Shown here: positions 1 through 9,251 of the stretch, in pieces | How positions within the stretch are numbered: position 1 is the first letter of the stretch | Layout of the letters: each line of letters opens with the position of its first letter | Source: SZUA-320 sp963707875 | GTDB taxonomy: Bacteria > Gemmatimonadota > Gemmatimonadetes > Gemmatimonadales > GWC2-71-9 | Assembly (NCBI GenBank): GCA_963707875.1 | Contig: CAVPRU010000001.1 | Coordinates: forward strand, 62,001 to 126,000 | Direction of reading: 5' to 3' | Length of the DNA: 64,000 nt | Notes under the pieces: generated by a model | The model's database searches: none | What the model was told of the DNA's origin: nothing | Seen by the model: only the letters and a program-made list of their open reading frames with translations | Translations under genes and position numbers: made by a program

Positions 1-1035
1 CGACGGGGCGATGGTGAGCACTCCGCGATCCACCGCCTGGTCGAGGGTCACCAGCATTTCGGCCCACGCCTTGTCTCCCAGAATGGAGACCAGGGCGTGA
101 ATCGGCCTGGGGAGATTCAACTGCCCGATCGACCGGACCAGCGCACGCATCCCGTCCGGGTTGTGCGCCACGTCGAACAGCCACTGGCCGTGACGATCCA
201 GCCGCCCCGGAACCCGGGCGGAGGCAAAGGCCTGGGCGATCGCCTCCTCAGGCACCCGGTAGGCGGCCGGGAGCGCGTTCAGCACCGCCAGCGCCACCGC
301 CGCATTCCGTCGCTGGTGCGGGCCCATCAGCCCCAGGGGACCCGACCAGCTGGCCTCCGCCGGCACCACCCGCAGATCCGCCTTCGCCCCGGAGGTCAGC
401 GCCGCCACCGACCGGTCGGCCTCGGCTCGCAGCACCCGGAGCAATTCGGGGCGGGTTTCTCCCACCACGAGCGGCGCACCGGGCTTGGCGATCCCGGCCT
501 TTTCACCGGCGATCGCTTCGAGGGTGTCGCCCAGATACTTCTGGTGATCGAGCTCGATCTTGGTAACGGCGCTGACGAGCGGTTGGACCACGTTGGTACT
601 GTCCAGCCGTCCCCCGAGGCCGACTTCGACTACAGCGATCTCGACGCCCCGGGCCGCGAAATCCGCAAAGGCGAGAGCGGTACTGGCCTCGAAGAAGGTG
701 GCGTCGAACTGTTCTATCCGGGACCGGAGCTGGTCAACCCACATGGCAATCGCCGATTCACTGATCGGCTGGCCATTGACCCTGAACCGTTCCCGGAACG
801 AGACCAGATGTGGAGAGGTGTAGAGTCCCACCCGCCATCCGGCCGCCTGCAGGGCGCCGGCCACCAGGGCGCACACGCTGCCCTTCCCGTTGGTCCCGCC
901 CACATGGATGACGGGAAAGATCCGGTCAGGCCGTCCCAGCGTTTCCAGCAGAGCGATGGTGCGCTCCAGCCCGAACTTGATCGTGGTCGTCCGGGGATAG
1001 AGAAACTCGAGCGCCCCCTGATAGGATAGGGTCAC
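1..1035 (-). CDS. folC: Bifunctional folylpolyglutamate synthase/dihydrofolate synthase, 3' end outside window
   Basis: This cytoplasmic Mur-ligase-family enzyme adds glutamate to dihydropteroate and to folates. The frame is open from a GTG at 1035 to the window edge, giving 345 codons, so the C-terminus is missing. The ATP-binding loop GGTNGKGS lies at residues 46-53. It is followed by the family-typical GLYTSPHLVSFRERFRVNG, EVGLGGRLDSTN, GEKAGIAKP and a FDVAHNPDG motif of the C-terminal domain. No ATG is available and the upstream Shine-Dalgarno sequence is poor, so the GTG start is the best choice but not certain. It lies 51 bases downstream of accD, a common gene pairing. A long plus-strand open frame over the same bases is only its shadow. 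Confidence 0.95.
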   Translation of the reverse strand, partial: MTLSYQGALEFLYPRTTTIKFGLERTIALLETLGRPDRIFPVIHVGGTNGKGSVCALVAGALQAAGWRVGLYTSPHLVSFRERFRVNGQPISESAIAMWVDQLRSRIEQFDATFFEASTALAFADFAARGVEIAVVEVGLGGRLDSTNVVQPLVSAVTKIELDHQKYLGDTLEAIAGEKAGIAKPGAPLVVGETRPELLRVLRAEADRSVAALTSGAKADLRVVPAEASWSGPLGLMGPHQRRNAAVALAVLNALPAAYRVPEEAIAQAFASARVPGRLDRHGQWLFDVAHNPDGMRALVRSIGQLNLPRPIHALVSILGDKAWAEMLVTLDQAVDRGVLTIAPS

Positions 1036-1086
1036 GAATCGGAAGCGATGAGGGGAGGCCCGGCAACGGGCCGACCCGGCCTGAGA

Positions 1087-1962
1087 TCAGGTGGAGGCGG
1101 GAACGCTGGCCGGGGCCGTCGCGGGCCGCTGTCCCGCCATGTGGCGCAACAGCCGCGCCGTGGTATCCCGAAGCGATGCGCGCGGAACGACAGCATCAAT
1201 CTGCCCTTTCTCCAGCAGAAACTCTGCCGTCTGAAACCCCTCCGGTAGATCCTGGCCAATGGTCTGCTTGATGACCCGCTGACCGGCGAACCCGACGACG
1301 GCGCCCGGCTCCACGATGATCACATCTCCCTGCATCGCAAACGAGGCGGATACGCCCCCGGTGGTCGGGTCGGTGAGGATGGTCATGAAGGGGATGCTGG
1401 CCCGTCTCAGCTGGGCAATCGCCGCCGAGGTCTTGGCCATCTGCATCAGCGAGAGCACTCCCTCCTGCATCCGAGCTCCACCCGACGTGCAGACCAGCAC
1501 CAGGGGGATTCGCTTGTCGGCCGAGCGGCGGGCCAGCCGGGCGATCTTCTCACCCACCACCGAGCCCATCGATCCGCCCATGAAGGCGAAATTCATCACC
1601 CCGAGATGGTAGGGCATCCCTTCGATCTCGGCTGCCCCGGTATAGATCGCGTCCATCCGGCCAGCCTTCTTCTCACTGGCCTCGATCCGGCCCCGGTAGC
1701 CCTCAAACCCCAGGGTATCCACCGACCGGAGGTTCTCGAAGAGATCCTCCCAGGACCCGTCGTCCGTGAGCAGGTCGATGTATTCCTCGGCCAGGAAGCG
1801 GCGGTGCCGGCCACACTCAGGGCAGACATTGAGGTTCTTCTGGAATTTGGCCTTGAGGTCGAGATGCCCGCATTCGCCGCACTTCTCCCAGGCGTCGGCG
1901 GGAATCTCCAGGCGCTCGCGTTGCGCGGGACGAGGTTTTCGTTCCTTCTTAAACCACGCCAT
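1087..1962 (-). CDS. accD: Acetyl-CoA carboxylase carboxyltransferase subunit beta
   Basis: This is the beta subunit of the carboxyltransferase that makes malonyl-CoA for fatty-acid synthesis, working in the cytoplasm with AccA (not in this window). The 291-residue protein begins with the AccD zinc ribbon, Cys28-x2-Cys31 and Cys47-x2-Cys50. The crotonase-like core follows, with FMGGSMGSVVGEKIAR, TSGGARMQEG and DPTTGGVSASFAM. Length and motif order are those of a normal AccD. The last 20 residues are an Ala/Pro/Thr-rich tail of no evident function. No convincing Shine-Dalgarno site precedes the ATG. Confidence 0.97.
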   Translation of the reverse strand: MAWFKKERKPRPAQRERLEIPADAWEKCGECGHLDLKAKFQKNLNVCPECGRHRRFLAEEYIDLLTDDGSWEDLFENLRSVDTLGFEGYRGRIEASEKKAGRMDAIYTGAAEIEGMPYHLGVMNFAFMGGSMGSVVGEKIARLARRSADKRIPLVLVCTSGGARMQEGVLSLMQMAKTSAAIAQLRRASIPFMTILTDPTTGGVSASFAMQGDVIIVEPGAVVGFAGQRVIKQTIGQDLPEGFQTAEFLLEKGQIDAVVPRASLRDTTARLLRHMAGQRPATAPASVPAST

Positions 1963-2067
1963 GACAGCCAGTGGTTGGAGAAGTGCTGTTTCCGGGAGAA
2001 TGTGACACGCATCACCAATCTGCCTGGTGCGGCCGTTCTACGCTAGGCCTCTGGCCGTAACTCGTTA

Positions 2068-3309
2068 CTACGTATCGGCATAGCCGGCGAGCCTGGCGTC
2101 CCAGGCGGCCCGCAGGGAGAGCCCGATGGCTACCGACATGGCCAGGAGGAAGGAGCCGCCGTAGGAGAAGAACGGGAGGGGAATCCCGGTGATGGGGGTG
2201 AGGTTCACTGTCATCCCGACATTTTCGAAGATGTGGCTCAGCAGCAGTGCCATGATCCCGAAGACCACCATGGAAGTGAACGGCTCGGTCGCCCGCCGGG
2301 CAATCCGGATCAGGCACACCAGCAGGAAGAAGAAGAGGGCAAGGGCCAACAGGACGCCGACGAACCCCAGTTCCTCCCCCACGATTGAAAAGACGAAGTC
2401 GGTGCCCTGCTCCGGCAGGAAGGCCAGCCGCTTCTGGGGCCCCTGAGTCAGCCCGTTGCCGAACCACCCGCCGGAACCGACGGCCACCCGCGACTGGATC
2501 GCCTGGTACCCCGCCGCCGCCGGATCCATCTCTGGATTGAGAAAGGTGGTGAGCCGTTTCTGCTGGTAGGGCTTGAGCTTGTCCCACAGAACGATGGCCA
2601 GGACCCCCATCGCCGAGTTGATGAGGTAGATGGCGATCCCCTCAGTCACGAACGCCCGACCGAGCAGGATGATGATGAAGAGGGCCACCATCCAGGCCCC
2701 CCAGAGGGTGGTATCGACGGCCAGCACCAGACTCAGCACCGGAGACGCCAGCAACAGCAGCAGGAACGGACGGACCCCGGCCCAGTAGAGCATCCCGAAC
2801 AGAATGCCGGCGAAGACGATGGCGCTGCCCAGATCGGGCTGGAGCAGCACCAGCACGGCCGGCACCCCGGCAATCAGCGAGGCCGGGAGCAGGGCCCGGA
2901 GGGATTCCGGCGGCTCCCGGAGCCCTGACAGATACCTGGCCAGCATGAGGATGGTCGCCAGCTTGGCGAACTCGACTGGCTGGCCCAGTCGGAACCCGGC
3001 GATGGTAATCCAACTCCTGGTGCCCGCCGCGCTTCCGGCGCCGGTCCCGATCGCCAGGGTCAGGAGGAGTACCAGCAGTCCGAGGATGTAGACCATCGGT
3101 GCGGCCCATTCCAGGAATCGGAAGGAGAATCGGAAGACGACGAACGCGGTCACCACTCCCAGTCCGATCCAGATCAGCTGTCGCACCCAGGCCCCGGCGG
3201 CGTCGGTCGGGACGTCCGTCTGCCCTGCCGAGTACAGCACCAGCAGACCATAGATGAGCAGCCCGCCCACGGCGGTTAGCAGCCCGCGATCGAGGCCCCG
3301 GCGACTCAT
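2068..3309 (-). CDS. rodA: Peptidoglycan glycosyltransferase RodA (SEDS family)
   Basis: RodA polymerises lipid II into glycan strands for lateral wall growth, together with PBP2. The protein is 413 residues of almost continuous hydrophobic segments, about ten membrane helices. It carries SEDS hallmarks such as SWITIAGFRLGQPVEFAK in the first half, and FVFSIVGEELGFVG and GIPLPFFSYGGS near the end. The ATG at 3309 overlaps the mrdA stop by four bases (ATGA), which fixes the start. The frame extends further upstream only as non-coding read-through. It is last in the mreB-mreC-mreD-mrdA-rodA transcript order. Confidence 0.96.
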   Translation of the reverse strand: MSRRGLDRGLLTAVGGLLIYGLLVLYSAGQTDVPTDAAGAWVRQLIWIGLGVVTAFVVFRFSFRFLEWAAPMVYILGLLVLLLTLAIGTGAGSAAGTRSWITIAGFRLGQPVEFAKLATILMLARYLSGLREPPESLRALLPASLIAGVPAVLVLLQPDLGSAIVFAGILFGMLYWAGVRPFLLLLLASPVLSLVLAVDTTLWGAWMVALFIIILLGRAFVTEGIAIYLINSAMGVLAIVLWDKLKPYQQKRLTTFLNPEMDPAAAGYQAIQSRVAVGSGGWFGNGLTQGPQKRLAFLPEQGTDFVFSIVGEELGFVGVLLALALFFFLLVCLIRIARRATEPFTSMVVFGIMALLLSHIFENVGMTVNLTPITGIPLPFFSYGGSFLLAMSVAIGLSLRAAWDARLAGYADT

Positions 3310-5153
3310 CGCCGCGCCATCGTGGTGTCGGTGGTCAGAAGTTCGACCCGGGGCGCCGAGTCCACCGGCACCACCACCTCGATCACCGCGCCGGGATCGA
3401 GTCCTCGAGCCGCCAGGTACCGCCGGATCACCCGGATCACCCAGGGGGCCACCGTGGAGCCGTGCAGCGCCGCCTCCATGATGCTGCCCACGATGATCTC
3501 CGGCCGGTCTGCGGGAGCGAACGCGATGAACCACCCGTGGTCGGGCCCGTGCGGGTTCTGGGCGGTCCCGGTCTTCCCTGCCACGTTCAGGTCGGAGCCC
3601 CGGCTGGCAGCGGCGGTCCCCCAGTTGACAACCGCGATCATCGCTTCCCGCAGCCCCTCCAGCTGGCGCGCGGTGAGTCCGAGGTCGAATCCGGCCGCGC
3701 TGCTGTCGGGGGCAACCAGATACGGGGTGACGGCGTGGCCGTCGCCGGCCAGGGCCTGATAGAACTTCATCACGTTCATCAGGGTCTGGTTGTTCTCCCC
3801 CTGCCCGATCGCCAGGTTCAGGGTGACGGCATTGGTCCACCCCCGCGGGCCGTAGGTCCGGTCGTAGTACGCCCGGGAAGGTGGAAAGAAGGACGCGGTC
3901 TCACCGCCGAGATCAATTCCGCTCGGTTGCCGGAGCCCGAGCGTCTCCCCGTCCTCCAGGAATGCGTCGAGCCCGAGCCGCAGCCCCAGCTGGTAGAAAT
4001 ACACGTCGCAACTGGAGGCGATGGCACCGATCAGGTCGAGCGACCCGTGGCCTTCCGTTTTCCAGCACTTGAAGACCCGGTTGCCGAACCGAAACCCGCC
4101 GCGACAGGGCTGCTCCATCCGGCTGGAGAAGCTGACCAGGCCCCGCCGGAGGGCCATCGCGGCCGTAGCCAGCTTGAACGGCGAGGCTGGCGGATAGGCC
4201 CCCTTGATGGCCCGATTGAACAGCGGCAGCCCCGCAGATGAGGCGGTGAGCGCCCGATACTTTTCCCGGCTGATCCCGCCGATGAAATCGTTCGGATCGA
4301 AGCTCGGGGCCGAGTAGAGTGCCAGGATTTCACCACTGGGCCGCATCGCGACCATCGCCCCACGCATTCCCGGGAGCGAGTCGGTAAACAGGCTGTCGAT
4401 GTACAGCTGGAGCGGCAGGTCGAGGGTGGTTCGCAGGGGGCGGCCCTCGACCGGGCTCACCGAAGGCGACGTCGCCTCCTCCCGGACCATGGCCCCCCGG
4501 GCGTTCACCTCGATGTAGCGAAGGCCCTCCCGGCCTCGGAGCACGTCGTCATACTGCCTTTCCAGGCCCTCCCGCCCCACGATCGTCCCCAGCCGGGCGC
4601 CGGGAAACCGGGACTGCTCCAGGTCAGCCTCGGAGACCTCGCCGACGTACCCGATCACATGCCCGACGGCTGGACCGGCCGGATAGAACCGGCGCGGTTC
4701 GGTCTGGATGACCAGTCCCGGGAACTCGATCCGATGCTCCTCCAGTCGGGCAATGGTCTCGAAGGCCATGCTGTTGAAGACCAGGGCCGGCTGGTACGGC
4801 GCGGCTCGATACCGGCGGATCACCTGGTCTATGTCTGCGCTGTCGATCGGGACATACCCGGCCATCCGCTCCAACACCGCCCGGAGGGAATCGGTGCCGG
4901 ACCCCAGCAGCTTGACCGAATAGCCGGGGATGTTGTCGGCGATCACCAGTCCGTTCCGGTCGAGGACCGGCCCCCGAGGCGCGGCCAGCGGAATCGCCCG
5001 GAGCCGATTGGATTCCGAGCGGAGTCGGAACCGCTCGTGTTGCAGGATCTGAGTGTTGAAGAAAGCGCCGAGCAGCACCAGGAACATCACCGTCAGCACC
5101 CAGCGGAACCGGCTGGCGCGTTCCTCGAGTCGGTGCGACGCGAAGACGCTCAC
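3306..5153 (-). CDS. mrdA: Penicillin-binding protein 2 (elongasome transpeptidase)
   Basis: This monofunctional class B transpeptidase cross-links peptidoglycan during elongation and is the partner of RodA. The 615-residue protein has a short cytoplasmic N-terminus, one membrane helix at about residues 16-33, a PBP dimerisation domain and a transpeptidase domain. Active-site motifs are SPFK (Ser324, Lys327), Ser381-Cys-Asp and KTGTAQ (Lys527). The proline after the nucleophile in SPFK is unusual, as families usually show S-T/V/A-x-K. The GTG at 5153 overlaps the mreD stop as GTGA, and the ATGA at the other end couples it to rodA. Confidence 0.95.
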   Translation of the reverse strand: MSVFASHRLEERASRFRWVLTVMFLVLLGAFFNTQILQHERFRLRSESNRLRAIPLAAPRGPVLDRNGLVIADNIPGYSVKLLGSGTDSLRAVLERMAGYVPIDSADIDQVIRRYRAAPYQPALVFNSMAFETIARLEEHRIEFPGLVIQTEPRRFYPAGPAVGHVIGYVGEVSEADLEQSRFPGARLGTIVGREGLERQYDDVLRGREGLRYIEVNARGAMVREEATSPSVSPVEGRPLRTTLDLPLQLYIDSLFTDSLPGMRGAMVAMRPSGEILALYSAPSFDPNDFIGGISREKYRALTASSAGLPLFNRAIKGAYPPASPFKLATAAMALRRGLVSFSSRMEQPCRGGFRFGNRVFKCWKTEGHGSLDLIGAIASSCDVYFYQLGLRLGLDAFLEDGETLGLRQPSGIDLGGETASFFPPSRAYYDRTYGPRGWTNAVTLNLAIGQGENNQTLMNVMKFYQALAGDGHAVTPYLVAPDSSAAGFDLGLTARQLEGLREAMIAVVNWGTAAASRGSDLNVAGKTGTAQNPHGPDHGWFIAFAPADRPEIIVGSIMEAALHGSTVAPWVIRVIRRYLAARGLDPGAVIEVVVPVDSAPRVELLTTDTTMARR

Positions 5154-5647
5154 TCGTCGAGCCGGAAGTCGACCCGGTGGCGGATCACCAGGGTGACCAG
5201 GGTGCCCGCCACAGCGGTGGTCAGCGCCTGGAGGAGCGAACCCGGCGCCAGGGCCTGGAGCAGCCCCGCCGGGCCTGAGCCGGACAGCAGGAGCAGCACG
5301 GCGTTCCGGAGCAGCACCCCCAGGGCGAACATCCCACCGTTGACCAGCAGGTTGTCGGGGAAGAACACCGAGCGCCCCCAGGACGTGCCGTAGCCGACCA
5401 GGGTGTGCGCCAAGGCCCCGGCCCCGAGCCGGACCGGGACCAGCAGGTCGGTCGCGAGGCCGGTGATGAACCCGGCCACCGCCGCCGGGCCGGGCCGGGA
5501 GCGGAGCGAGTAGATCACCAGGGCAATCAGCAGAAAGTCGGGTGTCCCGGGTCCGGAGTACAGCCGGGGCCTGAGGTAGAAGTGCATCAGCACCAGGAGG
5601 ACCAGGACCAGCCAGAGGGGCCAGCCGCGACCGCGACCGGGTCTCAC
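5150..5647 (-). CDS. mreD: Rod shape-determining protein MreD
   Basis: MreD is a small integral membrane protein of the elongasome that bridges MreC and the RodA/PBP2 synthase. The 165 residues form about five hydrophobic segments, as expected for MreD, with little sequence conservation. Identification therefore rests mainly on size, topology and its place between mreC and mrdA. The GTG start at 5647 overlaps the mreC stop, and its own stop overlaps the mrdA start, both as GTGA. Confidence 0.88.
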   Translation of the reverse strand: MRPGRGRGWPLWLVLVLLVLMHFYLRPRLYSGPGTPDFLLIALVIYSLRSRPGPAAVAGFITGLATDLLVPVRLGAGALAHTLVGYGTSWGRSVFFPDNLLVNGGMFALGVLLRNAVLLLLSGSGPAGLLQALAPGSLLQALTTAVAGTLVTLVIRHRVDFRLDE

Positions 5648-6504
5648 GGCAGGCTGTCCATGAAACCAGGAGGGAGGCTGTCCGCGGAGGGCGGTGGAGG
5701 GACCACGGGACCGGTGAGGATGAGGACATGCCCGACCAGCCCGGGATTGACCGCAGGCGTCAGCCGATACACCCGTTCCCAGCCAAGCTCCTCCCGCCGC
5801 ACCCCGCTCACCCGGCCAATCGCGATGCCGCGGGGGTAAACCCCGCCGAGTCCGGAGGTCATCACCAGGGTGCCCTCCGGCACGGTGTCGCGATAGGCCA
5901 CGCCCCGGAACTCCAGCGCCTGCAGCCCGGGGCCATCCTCCGCGGTCGGGGCAACGATCCCGAGCACCTCGCCTTGCCCGGTCACGGCGCTGGCCCGGAA
6001 CTCCGGGTGCGCCCAGGTGTGCACCACGCTCGACCCGGCATCGACCCGGGCCAGCACCCCAACCAGCCCCGCCGGGGTGATCACCGGCTGGAAGGGGGCG
6101 GCGCCGGCCGCGCGACCGATGCTGAGCAACAGGGTGCGACCATCGGTGGGGAGTGGCTGGTGAAGTACGTCGGCCGCCAGGAAGGCATCGGGCAATCGCT
6201 CTTGGAGCCCGAGCAGCCCACGGAGCTCGGCATTCTCCCGCTCGAGGTCGTCGGCGGTCCGGGCCCTGATGGCCGCCGTGTCCCGCTCGGCCACGACCTC
6301 CTGCAGTCGGGTCCGACTGGTCCGCCCTTCTTCCCCCCGCCGCTGGAGCCAGAGCAGCGGGCGGAGCGCGGTTTCCCGGACGGTGCCGGTCAGCGGCCCC
6401 ATCCAGTGTTCAGGAACGGCGAGCAGGAAGAGGGACAGCACCACGCAGCCCAGGAAGAGCACCGTGTCCCGCCGGGTGGTGGGCCGGGCAGCGGAGCGGG
6501 CCAT
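5644..6504 (-). CDS. mreC: Rod shape-determining protein MreC
   Basis: MreC is a bitopic protein that links cytoplasmic MreB filaments to periplasmic wall synthases. The 286-residue protein has a basic N-terminus, one membrane helix at about residues 14-30, and a coiled-coil stretch around residues 60-100 (DDLERENAELRGLLGLQ). The two-lobed beta domain follows (VITPAGLVGVLARV and VMTSGLGGVYPRGIAIG). The last 25 residues are proline/serine rich. It starts 6 bases after mreB and overlaps mreD as GTGA. Confidence 0.94.
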   Translation of the reverse strand: MARSAARPTTRRDTVLFLGCVVLSLFLLAVPEHWMGPLTGTVRETALRPLLWLQRRGEEGRTSRTRLQEVVAERDTAAIRARTADDLERENAELRGLLGLQERLPDAFLAADVLHQPLPTDGRTLLLSIGRAAGAAPFQPVITPAGLVGVLARVDAGSSVVHTWAHPEFRASAVTGQGEVLGIVAPTAEDGPGLQALEFRGVAYRDTVPEGTLVMTSGLGGVYPRGIAIGRVSGVRREELGWERVYRLTPAVNPGLVGHVLILTGPVVPPPPSADSLPPGFMDSLP

Positions 6505-6510
6505 CAGGAA

Positions 6511-7548
<1,038 letters not shown>

Positions 7549-7586
7549 GACATGGCCGGAGCGGGAGCGGGTCGCTGTGGTGGCGT

Positions 7587-7615
7587 AAAGTAATGGCTGG
7601 CTTGCACTTCAACAA
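7587..7615 (-). promoter_or_regulatory. Possible sigma-70 promoter for the mreB cluster
   Basis: On the minus strand TTGTTG (7610-7615) and TACTTT (7587-7592) are separated by 17 bases in the dut-mreB gap. Transcription would start roughly 30 bases before the mreB ATG. Matches to the consensus are moderate and the site is predicted by eye only. Confidence 0.35.
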
Positions 7616-7651
7616 GTTACCCACAGGCCGGCCGAACCCCCTGGAAGGGCC

Positions 7652-8110
7652 CTAGAGGCCGGTACTGCCGAATCCCCCGGCCCCCCGATCCGAGACCGGC
7701 AGGCCTTCGACCGGTTCGAAGGTCGGTCGCTCCACCCGGGTCACCACCAGCTGCCCGATCCGCATTCCCCGGGTCACGGCAAACGGTTCGGCGCCCAGAT
7801 TGACCAGGGCAATCTTCAACTCGCCCCGGTAGTCGCTGTCGATGGTGGCCGGGGGATTGATCAGGGTGACCCCGTGGCGCCAGGCCAGCCCCGAGCGGGG
7901 CCGGACCTGGATCTCGTATCCCTCGGGGATGGCCAACGCCAATCCGGTCGGCACCAGGTGCCGCTCCATCGGCTGGAGGGTGAGGTCCACGGCACTGGCG
8001 ATGTCGGCTCCGGACGCCCCGGCGGTCGCCGGGGTGGGAAGGGGAAGTCCCTGCCCGTGCGGCAGCCGGGTCACCAGCACCCGGGGACGCTCCCCGTCGG
8101 ACTGGCTCAC
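7652..8110 (-). CDS. dut: Deoxyuridine 5'-triphosphate nucleotidohydrolase
   Basis: This enzyme hydrolyses dUTP to dUMP, keeping uracil out of DNA and feeding dTMP synthesis. The 152-residue length is that of the trimeric dUTPase family. All the expected motifs are visible: SGADIAS near the N-terminus, RPRSGLAWRHG, the substrate-binding IDSDYRGELKIAL, and the mobile C-terminal arm RGAGGFGSTG. The GTG start at 8110 overlaps the ald stop as GTGA, so translation is probably coupled to ald. Confidence 0.96.
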   Translation of the reverse strand: MSQSDGERPRVLVTRLPHGQGLPLPTPATAGASGADIASAVDLTLQPMERHLVPTGLALAIPEGYEIQVRPRSGLAWRHGVTLINPPATIDSDYRGELKIALVNLGAEPFAVTRGMRIGQLVVTRVERPTFEPVEGLPVSDRGAGGFGSTGL

Positions 8111-9219
8111 AGGACCGAGTCGACCTCGGTCAGCGGGAGCCCGAACGCCTCGGCGACTCCGGGATAGACCACCTTGCCGTCGACCACGTTGAGGCCAAGC
8201 CTGAGGGCGGGGTCGCGGCGGCAGGCCTCCTGCCAGCCGAACTTGGCCAGCTTGAGCCCGTACGGCAGGGTGGCATTGGTCAGCGCCAGGGTGGACGTCC
8301 GGGGCACCCCGCCCGGCATGTTGGCCACCGCGTAGTGGAGTATGCCGTCCACGAAATAGACCGGGTCCTCATGGGTGGTGGGATGGATCGTCTCCACGCA
8401 GCCCCCCTGGTCCACCGCCACGTCCACGATCACCGCCCCGGGCTTCATCTGCTTCAGATCCGCTCTGAGCAGGAGGTGCGGGGCCTTGGCGCCGGTCAGG
8501 AGCACCCCACCAATCACCAGGTCGGCCCGGCTGACGGCTTCCAGAATGTTGTACCGGTTGCTGTACACGGTATCCACGTTCTTCGGCAACACGTCGTCGA
8601 GGTAGCGCAGCCGATCGAGCGAGATATCGAGAATGACGACATGCGCCCCCATCCCAGCGGCCATCTTGGCCGCGTTGATCCCCACGACCCCACCGCCGAG
8701 AATCACCACCTCGGCGGGGGCCACGCCGGGCACCCCACCGAGCAGCACCCCACGGCCCCCGTGGACCTTCTCCAGGTACTTGGCCCCCTCCTGAACCGCC
8801 ATCCGACCAGCGACTTCAGACATCGGGGTCAGGAGCGGCAATTCACCGGTCGACAGCTCCACCGTCTCGTACGCCACCGCCACCACGCCGGAGTCGAGGA
8901 CCGCCCGCGTCAACGGCTCGGACGCGGCGAAGTGAAAGTAAGTGTAGATCACCTGGCCCCGGCGCATCTTCGGCCATTCGACCGCGATCGGCTCCTTGAC
9001 CTTGACGATCATGTCGGCCTTGGCCCAGACCTCATCCGCGGTCGTGACGATCCGGGCTCCGGCCTGCTCGAACGCCTGGTTTTCGAACCCGCTCCCTGCC
9101 CCGGCCTCGTGTTCCACATAGACGGTGTGTCCCGCACCGACCAGCAGCTCGACCCCGGCGGGCACCAGAGCCACCCGGTTCTCGTTGGTCTTGATCTCCC
9201 TGGGAACGCCGATGTTCAT
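8107..9219 (-). CDS. ald: Alanine dehydrogenase
   Basis: This NAD-dependent enzyme interconverts L-alanine with pyruvate plus ammonia. The 370 residues match family length. The N-terminus has the substrate-binding start GVPREIKTNENRVALVP. A Rossmann segment, VVILGGGVVGINAAKMAAGMG, precedes an acidic strand end, VILDIS. The signature INTGG-type region reads DVAVDQGGCVETIHPTTH. The ATG at 9219 has a GAGGGA Shine-Dalgarno-like stretch five bases upstream. It lies 32 bases after the M16 protease gene and overlaps dut. Confidence 0.96.
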   Translation of the reverse strand: MNIGVPREIKTNENRVALVPAGVELLVGAGHTVYVEHEAGAGSGFENQAFEQAGARIVTTADEVWAKADMIVKVKEPIAVEWPKMRRGQVIYTYFHFAASEPLTRAVLDSGVVAVAYETVELSTGELPLLTPMSEVAGRMAVQEGAKYLEKVHGGRGVLLGGVPGVAPAEVVILGGGVVGINAAKMAAGMGAHVVILDISLDRLRYLDDVLPKNVDTVYSNRYNILEAVSRADLVIGGVLLTGAKAPHLLLRADLKQMKPGAVIVDVAVDQGGCVETIHPTTHEDPVYFVDGILHYAVANMPGGVPRTSTLALTNATLPYGLKLAKFGWQEACRRDPALRLGLNVVDGKVVYPGVAEAFGLPLTEVDSVL

Positions 9220-9251
9220 GAGAATCCCTCGTCTGGTGGTATCACCCGGCC

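Noticed and set aside
97..1029. Long plus-strand open frame opposite folC
   Set aside because: The minus frame has clear FolC motifs throughout. The plus frame is a low-complexity Arg/Pro/Gly/His shadow caused by GC-rich codon structure.
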